This document shows, one piece after another, positions 1 through 9,500 of a DNA stretch of 64,000 nt. The stretch is taken from positions 1 through 64,000 of the forward strand of contig NW_005179128.1 of the NCBI RefSeq assembly GCF_000350225.1, given 5' to 3'. The notes under the pieces are model-generated. The model did no database searches. It saw only the letters and a list, made by a program, of their open reading frames with translations, and was not told the origin of the DNA. Position 1 is the stretch's first letter, and each line of letters begins with the position of its first letter. Both the position numbers and the translations under genes were made by a program. This DNA is from Chondrus crispus. Lineage: Eukaryota; Rhodophyta; Florideophyceae; Gigartinales; Gigartinaceae.

Positions 1-554
1 AAGTGGGTGGGGGGTGGAGCTGTGGCAGGGCTGGTGGGGCGAGGTGGGTACGGGTGGGAAGTAGGGAGGTGTGGTGGCAGTGCTATGAAATGTGAGGGCT
101 AAGAGGCGGGACGGAGGGCTAAGGCGAGAGTGCGAAGGCGGAAGTGAAGTGTGATGAGGGGGTGATCTCAAGGGGAGGCCAGAGCGACGTGTACGCACGA
201 CCACAAACGAGGTGCTCGGGCCGGTCTGCGGCGGAGGTTTGCTACCTGGCCAACGCCAATGGGTGCGCGCCAGCAGAGCACGGCGACCAGCTGTCCCGGT
301 GTAAGACGCCACGTGGCTGCCGCGTTGCCGCGCCAGTTCGCGCCCGCGAGACTCCGCGCCGCCCCGGCAGTCCACCGCGTCACCCGGGGCAGATGTACGC
401 CCCCGGGTGCGGAATCTTCACCTTCCACTTGCACCCCGTGCCTCGCGTCCACTCGCATACACACCCGTACAGTACAACCTTTTATTCTCTGCCAGCTGGC
501 GCTGCCTGTCGTACCCAAGGGTACCTCCGCACTACAGTACATCCACCTAGCCTC
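1..554. other. Gene-free 3' flank, GT-rich
   Basis: No supported gene. The first ~130 bases are a purine/GT-rich simple sequence on the + strand. Around 480-545 lies the 3' flank of the first NTR-like gene, with a GTACCCAAGGGTAC palindrome near 513-526. A related palindromic stretch follows the second NTR gene near 2208-2222, which is part of the evidence that the two genes were duplicated as a segment. Confidence 0.5.
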
Positions 555-1160
555 CTACCTCGATGTCTCCCCGCCCGCGCGGCACACGGGGTGCCCGTCC
601 CCGTCGAACCACTCGGCGAAGCACCCGCCGCAATAGTTGCTGCGGCACGTCGCCCCCGCCACCGCGCACGTCTCGGGCGGGCTGCACGGGTCGCGGAAGC
701 AGTTGACGCGGGGTGCGGAGCGCGGGCACCTGCACCTGCCGCGGCAGCAGCGCTCGCGCATGCGGAGAAAGCCGCGCTCCAGCAGCGTGAGCCTTCCGAC
801 GCGCCGGATGAACTGGCACGAGTTGATGGCGGGCCGCGGCGCCGCGCCCAGCGGCAGCACGTACGATCGGCCGACGGTCAGCACCGCGCCGCACAGCGAC
901 GACCCCACGCGCGTCGTCACCACCACCCGCCCGCGCCGCGGGCACCCCTTGTAGTTGGCTTGAATGCGCAGCGTGTACCGCCGCTCGCCGAAGGGCGCCG
1001 ACGGGTCGCGCACGGAGAGGACGCGCGCGCGCACAAAGTGCGCCGTGCTCGCGGAGTGGTAGCTCGCCTCCACGGACGGCGCGCCCGCGCACCGGCACGC
1101 GGCGCTGAGCGAGGCGAGCAGCAGCAGCGTCGTGAGGAGGAGGGGGAGAGTGGGACGCAT
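555..1160 (-). CDS. Secreted NTR/TIMP-like cysteine-rich protein 1 (201 aa, intronless)
   Basis: Predicted secreted protein. Residues 1 to about 21 form a leader (MRPTLPLLL followed by a Leu/Ala-rich core). Cleavage would expose an N-terminal CRC, the Cys-X-Cys start typical of TIMP and other netrin-like (NTR) domains, followed by an HFVRARVL strand as in that fold. The second half is a cysteine-rich module: CC, RCRC, VNC, DPC, then NYCGGC-AEWF ending in a VC. No function can be assigned from sequence. Metalloprotease inhibition is only a family analogy, and an extracellular matrix or defence role is equally possible. The start at 1160 is chosen because it begins the signal peptide and aligns with the three paralogues; the open frame continues 32 codons upstream. 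The gene is very GC-rich with no intron, unlike the paralogues at 4431 and 12987. Confidence 0.85.
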   Translation of the reverse strand: MRPTLPLLLTTLLLLASLSAACRCAGAPSVEASYHSASTAHFVRARVLSVRDPSAPFGERRYTLRIQANYKGCPRRGRVVVTTRVGSSLCGAVLTVGRSYVLPLGAAPRPAINSCQFIRRVGRLTLLERGFLRMRERCCRGRCRCPRSAPRVNCFRDPCSPPETCAVAGATCRSNYCGGCFAEWFDGDGHPVCRAGGETSR

Positions 1161-2239
1161 GTTGGGTTGGTGCGGCGGAGGGGTGTGTGTCGGCTGGTGA
1201 TGCGTTGCCTGCTTACGTAGTAGTTGTACGCTGCCGGGGGGGAAGTCACAGCCCACTATTTGGCGCAGGATATGGGTGCGTTATGCATTTGGGACGATCA
1301 TGTTGTCGGATTTTGGTATGGGACGGGCCCGGTGGCCTGGTTGGCCAACGCCAACGCCGTATTTGGATCAGCCAATGGACGCTTCAAAGCGATTTCATTC
1401 GCCCACAGCTTAGCTCAGCGCCTGCATTTTGAATGAATCCGGGAGACCCACGTTTAAACTTTAAACTTTAAAGGGATGAGCGCACATTTACGTACATCCG
1501 TACAGAGCCAGCAACCTCCATTCGCTCCATTGTCCCACCGCGAAACTGGCAAACATTTCCAGGAGATCGACTTGTTCCCCTTACATAATAATGCGATCCA
1601 CGACCACTATATCCCTCTCCGCCCCGGCTGCACACTCTTGTATGATGCATCCTAAGTGATCCTGCATACCGTACAACTGGCTTCAAGCTGAGAAAGCACA
1701 ACAGGACGAAAATGTAAGGTACGAAAAGTGTGATTTCATCCATCATGTCATTTTTTTGTTACAGTCCGGCCAAGGACTGCATTTGCATTTTTAAAACTAG
1801 TATTCGTCCAAAATGATCATCTGGGATATGTCTCTTTGAATGAGCAGTCACCCACGTCTCACACAAACGCCCTTGACCTGCATTCCCATCTAAGGGATGA
1901 GCAAGCTTTCGCATGGAGTTGTTGGTTTTATGGCATCGCCCATAATACCTGTCTGTTTTAGCTTACGATATCCGCTTTTGTTTGTTTTCTCTTCTGAACG
2001 ACACAGTTGCCACCTGCCCACCTGAGATCTGTGCGACCATACAGCAAGAAGGCGTTTGAATACGTTTTCACAACGCATCCGAAAAAATAAACTACCGCCC
2101 ATCTCTACGCCCCCTGCCAACACTTGCTTTCAGTCTCTATGCTCCGCCAGCATGCATTGGCTAGCACAGTACCCTTGGGCACATGGTCGTACTGTAGCAG
2201 CGCACTACCCTAAGGGTACCGGTACCTCCACCAAACCAC
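1161..2239. other. Intergenic; upstream region of NTR gene 1, homologous to that of gene 2
   Basis: No gene supported. About 1256-1580 aligns in patches with 2900-3305 upstream of NTR gene 2. Shared patches include GCCAATGGA, AGCTCAGC followed by a GCA-CTTTGAAT-type run, and CCATTCGCT-CATT, then GGAGATCGAC. The rest (about 1600-2150) is AT-richer unique sequence with nothing recognised. Confidence 0.5.
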
Positions 2240-2842
2240 CTAACTCGAGAGCCCGCCCGCTCGGCAAACCGGCCTCCCGTCGCCGCCAAACCACTCGGCG
2301 AAGCACCCGCCGCAGTAGTTGCTGCGGCACGTCGCGCCCTCCACCGCGCACGTCTCGGGCGGGCTGCACGGGTCGCGGAAGCAGTTGACGCGGGGTGCGG
2401 AGCGCGGGCACTTGCACCTGCCGCGGCAGCAGCGCTCGCGCGTGCGGAGAAAGCCGCGCTCCTGCGGCGTGAGCGAGGCGACGCGGCGGATGAACAGGCA
2501 CGAGGTGATGAATGGGCGCGGCGCCGCGTTCAGCGGCAGGACGTACGACCGGCCGACGGTCAGCACCACCCCGCACGCCGCGGACCCGATGCGCGTCCGC
2601 ACCACCACCCGCCCGCGCCGCGGGCACCCCTTATAGTTGGCCTGGATGCGCAGCGTGTAGCGCGGTTCTGCAAAGCGCGACGGCGGGTCGCGCTTGGAGA
2701 GGACGCGCGCGCGCACAAAGTGCGCAGTGTCCTCGCTGTGGTAGCTCTTCTCCACCGTCGGCGGGCCCGCACACCTGCATGCGGCGCTGCCGGAGGATAG
2801 CAGAAGGAGGGCCGTGAGGAGGAGGGCGAGAGTGGGACGCAT
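2240..2842 (-). CDS. Secreted NTR/TIMP-like cysteine-rich protein 2 (200 aa, intronless)
   Basis: Close paralogue of the gene at 555-1160, same strand, 1.1 kb away. It has the same signal peptide start (MRPTLALLL), the same N-terminal CRC after cleavage, the same central strands (ANYKGCPRRGRVVV) and the same C-terminal cysteine module with CC-RGRCKC, VNC, DPC and NYCGGC-AEWF. It has no intron and is GC-rich. The upstream several hundred bases also match the upstream region of gene 1, so the pair arose by duplication of a segment that included the promoter. Function is unknown beyond a probably secreted, disulfide-rich NTR-like protein. Confidence 0.86.
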   Translation of the reverse strand: MRPTLALLLTALLLLSSGSAACRCAGPPTVEKSYHSEDTAHFVRARVLSKRDPPSRFAEPRYTLRIQANYKGCPRRGRVVVRTRIGSAACGVVLTVGRSYVLPLNAAPRPFITSCLFIRRVASLTPQERGFLRTRERCCRGRCKCPRSAPRVNCFRDPCSPPETCAVEGATCRSNYCGGCFAEWFGGDGRPVCRAGGLSS

Positions 2843-3221
2843 ACTGGGATGGTGTTGTCGGGTACGGGTCGGTGCCGCCTCGTGAAGTTAGCTTTCGTGT
2901 GTTCAGGCGGATGCCTCTTTGCCGCTTGGCGCAGGGCCAGGAATGGTAGTGCGATTGGGAAGACCACGGCTTTGGGCTTTGAGACTGAAGGATTACGGTG
3001 CTGCGAAATATGGTTAGGCCGCATGGGACACGGAGCAGCCAATGGATGCTCCCCAGCGATGCTATGTGGGCACATCTCAGCTCAGCACTTGCACTTTGAA
3101 TTGAATCCGTGCATCGCCGATCCTACAGTAAGGAAAGGGCCCACATCCATGTTCTTACAGTTAGGGCCTGCAACGCCATTCGCTGCATTCGTATCTCTGC
3201 AGAACTGGTGCCATTTTGCAG

Positions 3222-3297
3222 GTCGATCTCCGGGAACCGTATGCCAGCATACGGTTCCCAGCATACGGTTCCCAGCATACGGTTCCCGGAGATCGAC
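3222..3297. repeat. Long hairpin with three tandem 14-bp units, inserted in a duplicated promoter
   Basis: Arms start GTCGATCTCC at 3222 and end GGAGATCGAC at 3297 and pair for about 23 bases. The inner part holds three copies of a 14-bp unit (AGCATACGGTTCCC). The homologous site upstream of NTR gene 1 (about 1560-1575) reads straight through as CCAGGAGATCGACTTG without the hairpin, so the insertion is younger than the gene duplication. Confidence 0.85.
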
Positions 3298-3443
3298 ATG
3301 TCCCCCGTACAGTACATCATGCGATGCGCAACCACTGACCCCTTCTCCGCTTCATCTACACAATCTTGTTCGATACACCCCACATCAGCCGGCGTACGTC
3401 CAGGGTTGCTTTCGGGAGAGCAGGGAAAGGCACAAGCGTACGT

Positions 3444-3496
3444 TTTGAGAGCGCACTTGCCGCACTCTTTTAGGGTGCGGCAAGTGCGCTCTCAAA
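3444..3496. repeat. Perfect 22-bp inverted repeat with 9-base loop
   Basis: The left arm starts TTTGAGAGCGCACTTG at 3444 and the right arm ends CAAGTGCGCTCTCAAA at 3496; the loop is about TCTTTTAGG. The arms match perfectly. It could be a foldback element or an in-situ inverted duplication. No target duplication is obvious. Confidence 0.85.
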
Positions 3497-3540
3497 GATC
3501 ATGTGGGGCCCTTCCCGGTCCGGCCATTTGGTAGATTACG

Positions 3541-3640
3541 ATTTGAAATTTGAGATGATTCGTAGCTCATAAGTATTGAAATTGCTGGTTCGAGTCGCTT
3601 GATGAAGCACAAATGCTGCACAAATGCTTCATCAAGCAAC
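3541..3640 (-). pseudogene. Fragment of an NTR-like gene exon
   Basis: The stretch matches part of exon 1 of NTR gene 3 (about 4948-5030). Both contain TTTGAAATTT, then GATTCGTAGCTCATA, then GTATTGAAATTGCT, then a TCGAGT(C/T)G(C/T)TTGA(T/C)GAAG segment. Only about 100 bases are preserved, and the 3' part has been inverted and duplicated (TTGATGAAGCA paired with TGCTTCATCAA at about 3599-3637). It is a non-coding relic and shows there were at least five family members here. Confidence 0.75.
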
Positions 3641-4430
3641 TTGACGAAACAGTGCACTCGACCAAGCAATGCCATGATTGTGCTTGCATTTTCAAAACAT
3701 GCATTTCACTAAAATGATGCTGTACCCTACTGTTGTGCCTGATAGATTGAGCACTGTTAAACCACTGGACTCCTCAGGAATCCACCTGATGTCTCCCTCT
3801 CCCTCTTCTTTCTCGCCCGGTTCCTTCCCTTATACTACTTATCCTACCCGCGCCACTGCGCCTTCTAGCGCCCGGGGCTCTGTCTTTAGCGTTCCGCCTC
3901 ACCCCTTCGCGCCTCTTGCTGGCCCTCTCAATTACCCCCTTCGCACCCCTCTTCCCTTCTCGAAACCCCGCCATTTCGTTCCGTCTCTCTCCGAGCCCAA
4001 TCCCCGCCCCTGGCCCACGCAACCACCACCCCATGCCCCTTCTCTCTTGGCCTCGACTGCCGCCCAGTGCCAAAGCAGGCACCACTTACCACGTGTGCTT
4101 GTGAGCAACAATACGGTATTGCGCGCAAGAAAAGTATTTGCATGTTTTTAACGTGATGTTTAAGTCATCTCAAGTGTTTATAGAAAACAGGAATCGACAG
4201 TTCCAAGCACATTTTTAATCGTATCAATCCATACTCATTTGCAGGTTTCTACTTCTCACCAGAAATGTTAAGGTCACATAGGAGGATTTCTCTGTTTTGC
4301 AAAGATATGTTGTATATCTAACGGATGGACACCCATTCGCGAAGCTACTCTTCGATACCTTTTGTGAAAATCACACGGTCACATCATCCCCAAACGGTGT
4401 TCCATTGGCAGACTACAGGGCACTGCTTGA

Positions 4431-5161
4431 TTAAATCTTAATCAACGTATTTCGACAAACCGGAATCCGGCCAGGAATAAACCATTCTGCGAAACAACCG
4501 CCACAATAATTGCTTTCACATCTCGCACCCGGAATGTCACATGGAGGGGACTCGGGTGGGTCACAAGGATCGACTAAGCAGTTCACTTGTGGATTACTCT
4601 TTTGGCATGCGCATCGCCCGCAGCAAATTGGCCTCGTTCGCAAGAATTTCTTTTCTTGTCGTGTCAGGCTACCATATGTGCGGACAAACTGCTCAACCCA
4701 TTTCAAGAACGGAAAAGAGAATCGTAAAACGTGTGAAACTATGTTAGAAACAGAGGAAAAAGTAAAAAAAATGTTATTGAACAAGATGACAGATTTAGTC
4801 TTGGACGTACATCACAAGAAGTAACCGTTGGCTGTTCTTCATCTGTCAAAGGCAGCACGTAGAATGTCCTCAATCTGAATTGAACACCGCATTCGGCAGA
4901 GCTTGAAGGAGTGCGCACAATCACGGTGCCAGTCCGGGGACAGCCTTTGAAATTTATGAGGATTCGTAGCTCATAGGTATTGAAATTGCTTGGTCGAGTT
5001 GTTTGACGAAGGACAAGTGCCAGTACAAAATGCTTGGTGCTGTCCTGATGGTAAGATCTTTCAATAGTGGGAAGAACGCATCGACAACCTTGCGCCGACT
5101 GTATACTTGTTGCTGCGAAGGCAAGTATGAAGACGATGAGACTGCGGAATGACATGTACAT
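4431..5161 (-). CDS. Secreted NTR/TIMP-like cysteine-rich protein 3 (two exons, about 202 aa)
   Basis: Exon 1 is 4811-5161 and exon 2 is 4431-4688; the intron is 4689-4810 (122 bp), GTACGT to CAG on the minus strand. The splice joins SCD to FVRTYG in phase 0, matching the uninterrupted SCQFIRR of gene 1. The protein has a leader (MYMSFRSLIVFIL), cleavage before CRC, an INFKGCPRTGTVIV strand, then the cysteine module ending NYCGGC-AEWF and VC. The start at 5161 could instead be 5155 (third residue, also Met). A minus-strand TATATAAA lies at 5266-5273. Base composition is far more AT-rich than genes 1 and 2. Function is unknown, as for its paralogues. Confidence 0.87.
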
Positions 5162-5265
5162 TTTACCAAAATGTGCGGTGTGGAGAAGCAGCGTAATCTG
5201 GTTCTTCTGCCTTTTTTGTCTTTTTCTTTCACCCTAGAGACTTCATTTAACATTGGGCACTCTTG

Positions 5266-5273
5266 TTTATATA
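5266..5273 (-). promoter_or_regulatory. TATA box candidate for NTR gene 3
   Basis: TATATAAA on the minus strand, 105 bases upstream of the first ATG of the two-exon NTR gene, in the correct orientation and with no other gene in between. Confidence 0.5.
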
Positions 5274-6063
5274 TACTTCGGCGTCTGTCCCAGGACCTTT
5301 TAGTCACGCTATGCATAGCAGTACGGTAGGCCAAGCCCAATCCGCATTCCGTGCCACATTGCAAAAAAGTAAATATATCTCTGTCTCTATGTGTACGCTA
5401 GGAAGCTAGTAGCTGGATGCATATGCAGCGGTTCTACAAATTGACAGCAGCAATTCCTTGGAGGCATTCGCAATATTCTCGCTAGCACGAATCAAACTGG
5501 TCCACAGATAGACTGCTACAGTCATTTCTCGCACGCGTCATCCCTTCTCGATGAGATACTCGTCGGATTAAAAAATCGCCATACACAATGGCGATAAGAT
5601 ACAGTTAGATCTATAGCAATGCTAACATAGCGATGCTAACATTTTCATGATAACAGGAGAGATTACAATGAATACCCTTTTTGAAGCGCGATATTGTATG
5701 AGCCACACCCTCCTTAAAGAATGGTCGTTGTTTCTCTTCGTGGAAGGAGCGTGGTGTACAGCATCTGATATCATGAATATCGACTCAAGATGCAGTTTCA
5801 CGAATTGTCGACTCTGCATATGATTGTGTCTTTCCATGAAATTCCTGCATGGCCGACATGCACAAGCAGTAGGTGCTGCACAGTGCAGTATGAGCAAGAT
5901 TATAATGAGTTTCGCGGTTCGCTACCACACATGCTGCAAAAGACCGCAAAAAACAAACCGAAATTTATCTTTTGGATGCAGAAACCGCCAATGCTATGCA
6001 CCAAAACCGGAAAGTATTTAATCCCGAGAATTGATCTTTTCCCACGTTTGCTTCCATACCCCT
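5274..6063. other. Intergenic, AT-rich
   Basis: No gene supported. A short inverted repeat (ATCGCCAT / ATGGCGAT) lies at about 5574-5596, and a direct repeat (AGC(A/G)ATGCTAACAT) at about 5617-5642. Otherwise unremarkable up to the transposon boundary near 6064. Confidence 0.4.
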
Positions 6064-6410
6064 GTGCTCCGGTTTGTGACGATTTAGGGCGTCACAAAAA
6101 GTGAGACGATTTGTGTGACGATTTGTGAGAGTTTTGCTCTTTTCGCCGCCGTCGTCTCATTCGTCTCACTCCATCGTCTCAATCGTCACACATGGTTTGT
6201 GAATATTTGTTGAGTTGTAGCACTTTTTGTGAACGTTTTGTGATCATCACAAAAATCGTCTCAAACATCACACATTTTTTGTGAATCTTTTGTGATGATT
6301 TTGTGAGACGCATCTCAAAACTCTCAAACGTCAACCTTAAAATCAAAACTCTCACACTGACAGTGTGAATTTTGTGATGGTTTTGTGTGAGTTGTGTGAG
6401 GGCATCACAA
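6064..6410. repeat. Left subterminal repeat array of the DDE-nuclease transposon
   Basis: About 350 bases with at least a dozen copies of (A/T)TTTGTGA or its complement TCACAAA(A/T), often preceding GACG or ATCGTCTCA. Likely transposase-binding sites, as in other elements with subterminal arrays. It ends at the TATA box of the transposase gene. Confidence 0.8.
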
Positions 6411-6418
6411 AGATCACA

Positions 6419-6426
6419 TATAAAAG
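6419..6426 (+). promoter_or_regulatory. TATA box of the transposase gene
   Basis: TATAAAAG directly after the left repeat array. Initiation about 30 bases downstream would exclude the in-frame ATG at 6387, and the first ATG then available is at 6585, which decides the start. Confidence 0.6.
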
Positions 6427-6584
6427 GCTCTCCATCTCAAACGGCAAACAAACTGAACAACGTCACACAAAAAATCTCCCTTTCCAGCCATCTACGGCTA
6501 GTTTCCAGAGACACTTCCCCTTCCCTTCGTGTTCGCAACTGCCACACTAAGCACCATATTTCAGAGGACATTGCGGGTAAGCTG

Positions 6585-9500
6585 ATGGCTGAAAGGTTCC
6601 AACCCCCCGGAGATAACGCCTCCAATCAGCTGGTATCCGCTGATGACAGCTACAATGCTTCCCCTCTTGCTGAACCCCCAAAAAGTGGCAAATTTAATAG
6701 TACGCCTCTGAGAGAGGGGTTGGGATCTAGAGCTGAGTATGCCGAACGTCAGCCTATATCAGAGCAAGATTATGATCCCACGCTTCCGTTGACACAGACT
6801 GAGCTCCGCAACAACCCACCACCAGCTACCCTTTCTTCCCTTCAGACGTCCCCAGACTTCTTTTACGAAGAAGAATTCTCCCCACCCTCTGTCAGAAATA
6901 CAGCTCCATCGAACCAGCTCAACAGCGGTGTTGCTATTCATTCCTCGTCTTTCGGCTTACAGACGAACAGCCCTTTGAACGCTGAAATTGAACAGTTGTT
7001 GGAGGAGGCAGACTCTCTGGACGACAGTGACGAACCCTTTTCACAGGAGTTGCAATTGTCATATTCATCTACTTCGTCTTGCGAGGTTCAAGCTGTAGGA
7101 GAAGTTGACACTGAAGTCACAGAGACCGAGGTGCGATCTTTGCACCCTGGTTCATACCTGACGTCCCAGATGCAGCAGACGGACACAGGTGCTACCCTTA
7201 GCGAAGACCTCTATAGCAGGCTTTACTATGACTTTGACGACGAAAGATATTTCAGGGAGCACTGGGAGGACATCGAAACGACACAGGCAAGAGATTTGTT
7301 TACACCCTTCTCTGCTGAAGAGTTGGAGGAGCGCGCACGTGCGCAGAGAAGTGGTGGCCTAGAAGGATGGAACTATGACAGTCCTTTCGCTGATGTTTCT
7401 GTCCAGATAGATAACGTGAATAACAGTCTGGAGCGTCGTTTCGTCGAAGAGGCCAATACTGCACTGGAACGAGTTATAAGCGATATAACAAGTAGAGTCG
7501 GTACGACTGAGGACGAATGTGATGCCAGGCAGTTACTTACTCCTCTAGCCTGCTTACGCACGTTTGTTACGGAGTGTTTGCTAGAGAAGCTACGATACGT
7601 AGCGAACCGTGTGTTGCACCAGAGAAGAAAAGCAGGGACCACGAAGAAGGAGATACTGGGTATGCTTATTCTGCACATCCTCTGTGCTTCATATAATGAG
7701 TCCCCTCGAACTGTGTGCGACCCTTTGGAAAGTGGCCACTTCTTTCAAATGGGATTGTCGGCTGACAGATATCATGACCTCTGGAGTGCTCTTGGGGGTT
7801 CTAAAGACCCCCGCGCAGCGCATGACTACTCGAGCACGGGCTGGTCCCGCTCAGCTAATAGAGCAACTACTCTAATTACAGAGCTTGAAGCTGAAACTGC
7901 GGCCATAAATCGGGACCTGCTTTATGTTCCAAAGGCAACTGTCTTCTCTTTAGATGATGACCACTTGCGTATGGCATCTCGTTCAGTTGTTGAACTGACC
8001 TATTTACAACAACACAATAATCCTAAGAAGGGTCTAGGGCCGGTGGGGAACGCACTTTGTTCAGCACTTAACCCTTTTTTTGTCGCATGTCATTTCACAC
8101 GCACGGGTGAAAAGCTCCTTCACACATGGGAGAGGTTGGTGCAAATGGTGCAAGGGGCGTCCACAACCGGTGCCCTGCGTCCTATGCCACATGCCATTTT
8201 TGCTGCCGACCGCGGCTATAATTCTAAGGAAACTATCGCATTCCTGTCGGACAAACTGGGGGCAAGCCTCCTCGGTACGCACAAACGTGATTTGTGGTAC
8301 CCGTTTGTGTTCGGAGATGGCCCTATATCAGTCCGACACCGTGGGATGGAGGTGTCTGAAAGAGGGTGCCGTGCCGTGTACACGGCTAAGCTGAAGGTCC
8401 GCGGGGGTTGCGTTTCTCACGTTCGACAGGCGGAGGCCTGTGTCTACCGAGAGAGTTGCTCCGGTAGAATTGCGGCTCTTGTCCACAACAACGCCTCTCT
8501 CTTCCCCTCGAGGTCTTTCACAGTGGTCCTACGTGACGCCTTTCGCACGGAGGGTGCGTTAAAGAAGCTTGAGGAGTCCTTAATAACCTTTGACAACGGG
8601 CGCATCTGCGCTGCCCGGAGTACAAGGGCCACGGCGGCCCAATCGGACCGAGTCAATAACGGCAGAAGTAAGGTTGAACAGCTGCTGAATAGAGTTCTCA
8701 TGCTCACATATTACCAATCAGAGGACCCTATCTGGTTCCTCCTTCGCGCTTTTCGATTCACATCTCGCACTGCGCATGGGTTTAAAGCTGCGGTAGCCAG
8801 AGACTACGAGGCATTACTAGGGGGCCTGTCATGGAAGCTTAGGGGAAGAGTGCTTAGTCACGGAGCTCAGCCACTGTCTCAAGACCACATTGTGATCCGT
8901 GAGCATCTCCGGTCTAAGTGGGACCAAGTCATAATGACCCTTGGCATGACGATGGCACGTCAGCCCCGCCCATCTTCACGGACGACAGTTGCTGAGCGGC
9001 TGGTAAACAGCTCCGCAAGCAGAATCTCAGCTACGACAAAGGCTGAGCTGCTGAACTGTCTGTCCTTATTCGGCCGAGCAATAGACACCCGGGTGAACAA
9101 GCCCGAAGTTGTCGCAGCTGTAATGCAGCTGAGGGCCGACATCAGCAATGGGGCCGTTTCAACAGAAGGGGGCACGGATCCAGATATATATAGTGCCGAG
9201 GAACTGGCGGAACAGGCAGCCAGCAGAGTCTGTGATGCATTTAGGGAAGCCTCACTAACCGCATGGGTCATGAAACCCCTCGTTCCAACCTCAGGGATGA
9301 AGGAGGGGTCTCGCAACGAGGTGGAGATTATTCGGGCTCTACCAAAGTTCTTTTCAGAACAGAAAGGTGCCTATAGGAGGGGTCTGTGCTCTTCTACGTA
9401 TAACTGGGACGAACAGTACCAATTCAACGTGACGCACATTAGAACCGCTGGTCTCATTGAGAGCACAAGCTGTGCCATGCTCGCTGATAGCCCCGATGCT

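Larger units (their letters stand above)
2843..4430. other. Intergenic with hairpins and an NTR gene fragment
   Basis: No intact gene. Contents: upstream region of NTR gene 2 (2843-3305) homologous to that of gene 1; hairpins at 3222-3297 and 3444-3496; an NTR exon fragment at about 3541-3640; and a CT-rich tract at about 3780-4070 with fortuitous open frames. 4100-4430 is AT-rich 3' flank of NTR gene 3 with nothing recognised. Confidence 0.5.

Noticed and set aside
144-1220. 358-codon + frame across NTR gene 1
   Set aside because: Antisense shadow of a GC-rich gene; the minus strand has the signal peptide, conserved cysteines and three paralogues.
3678-4151. 157-codon + frame in the CT-rich tract, with 103 codons antisense
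   Set aside because: Low-complexity Ser/Pro translation from simple sequence; no domain, no paralogue.
6019-6022. TTAA as the left target site of the piggyBac-like element
   Set aside because: No matching terminal repeat next to it, and the only right-hand TTAA (about 11138) lies outside the repeat array.
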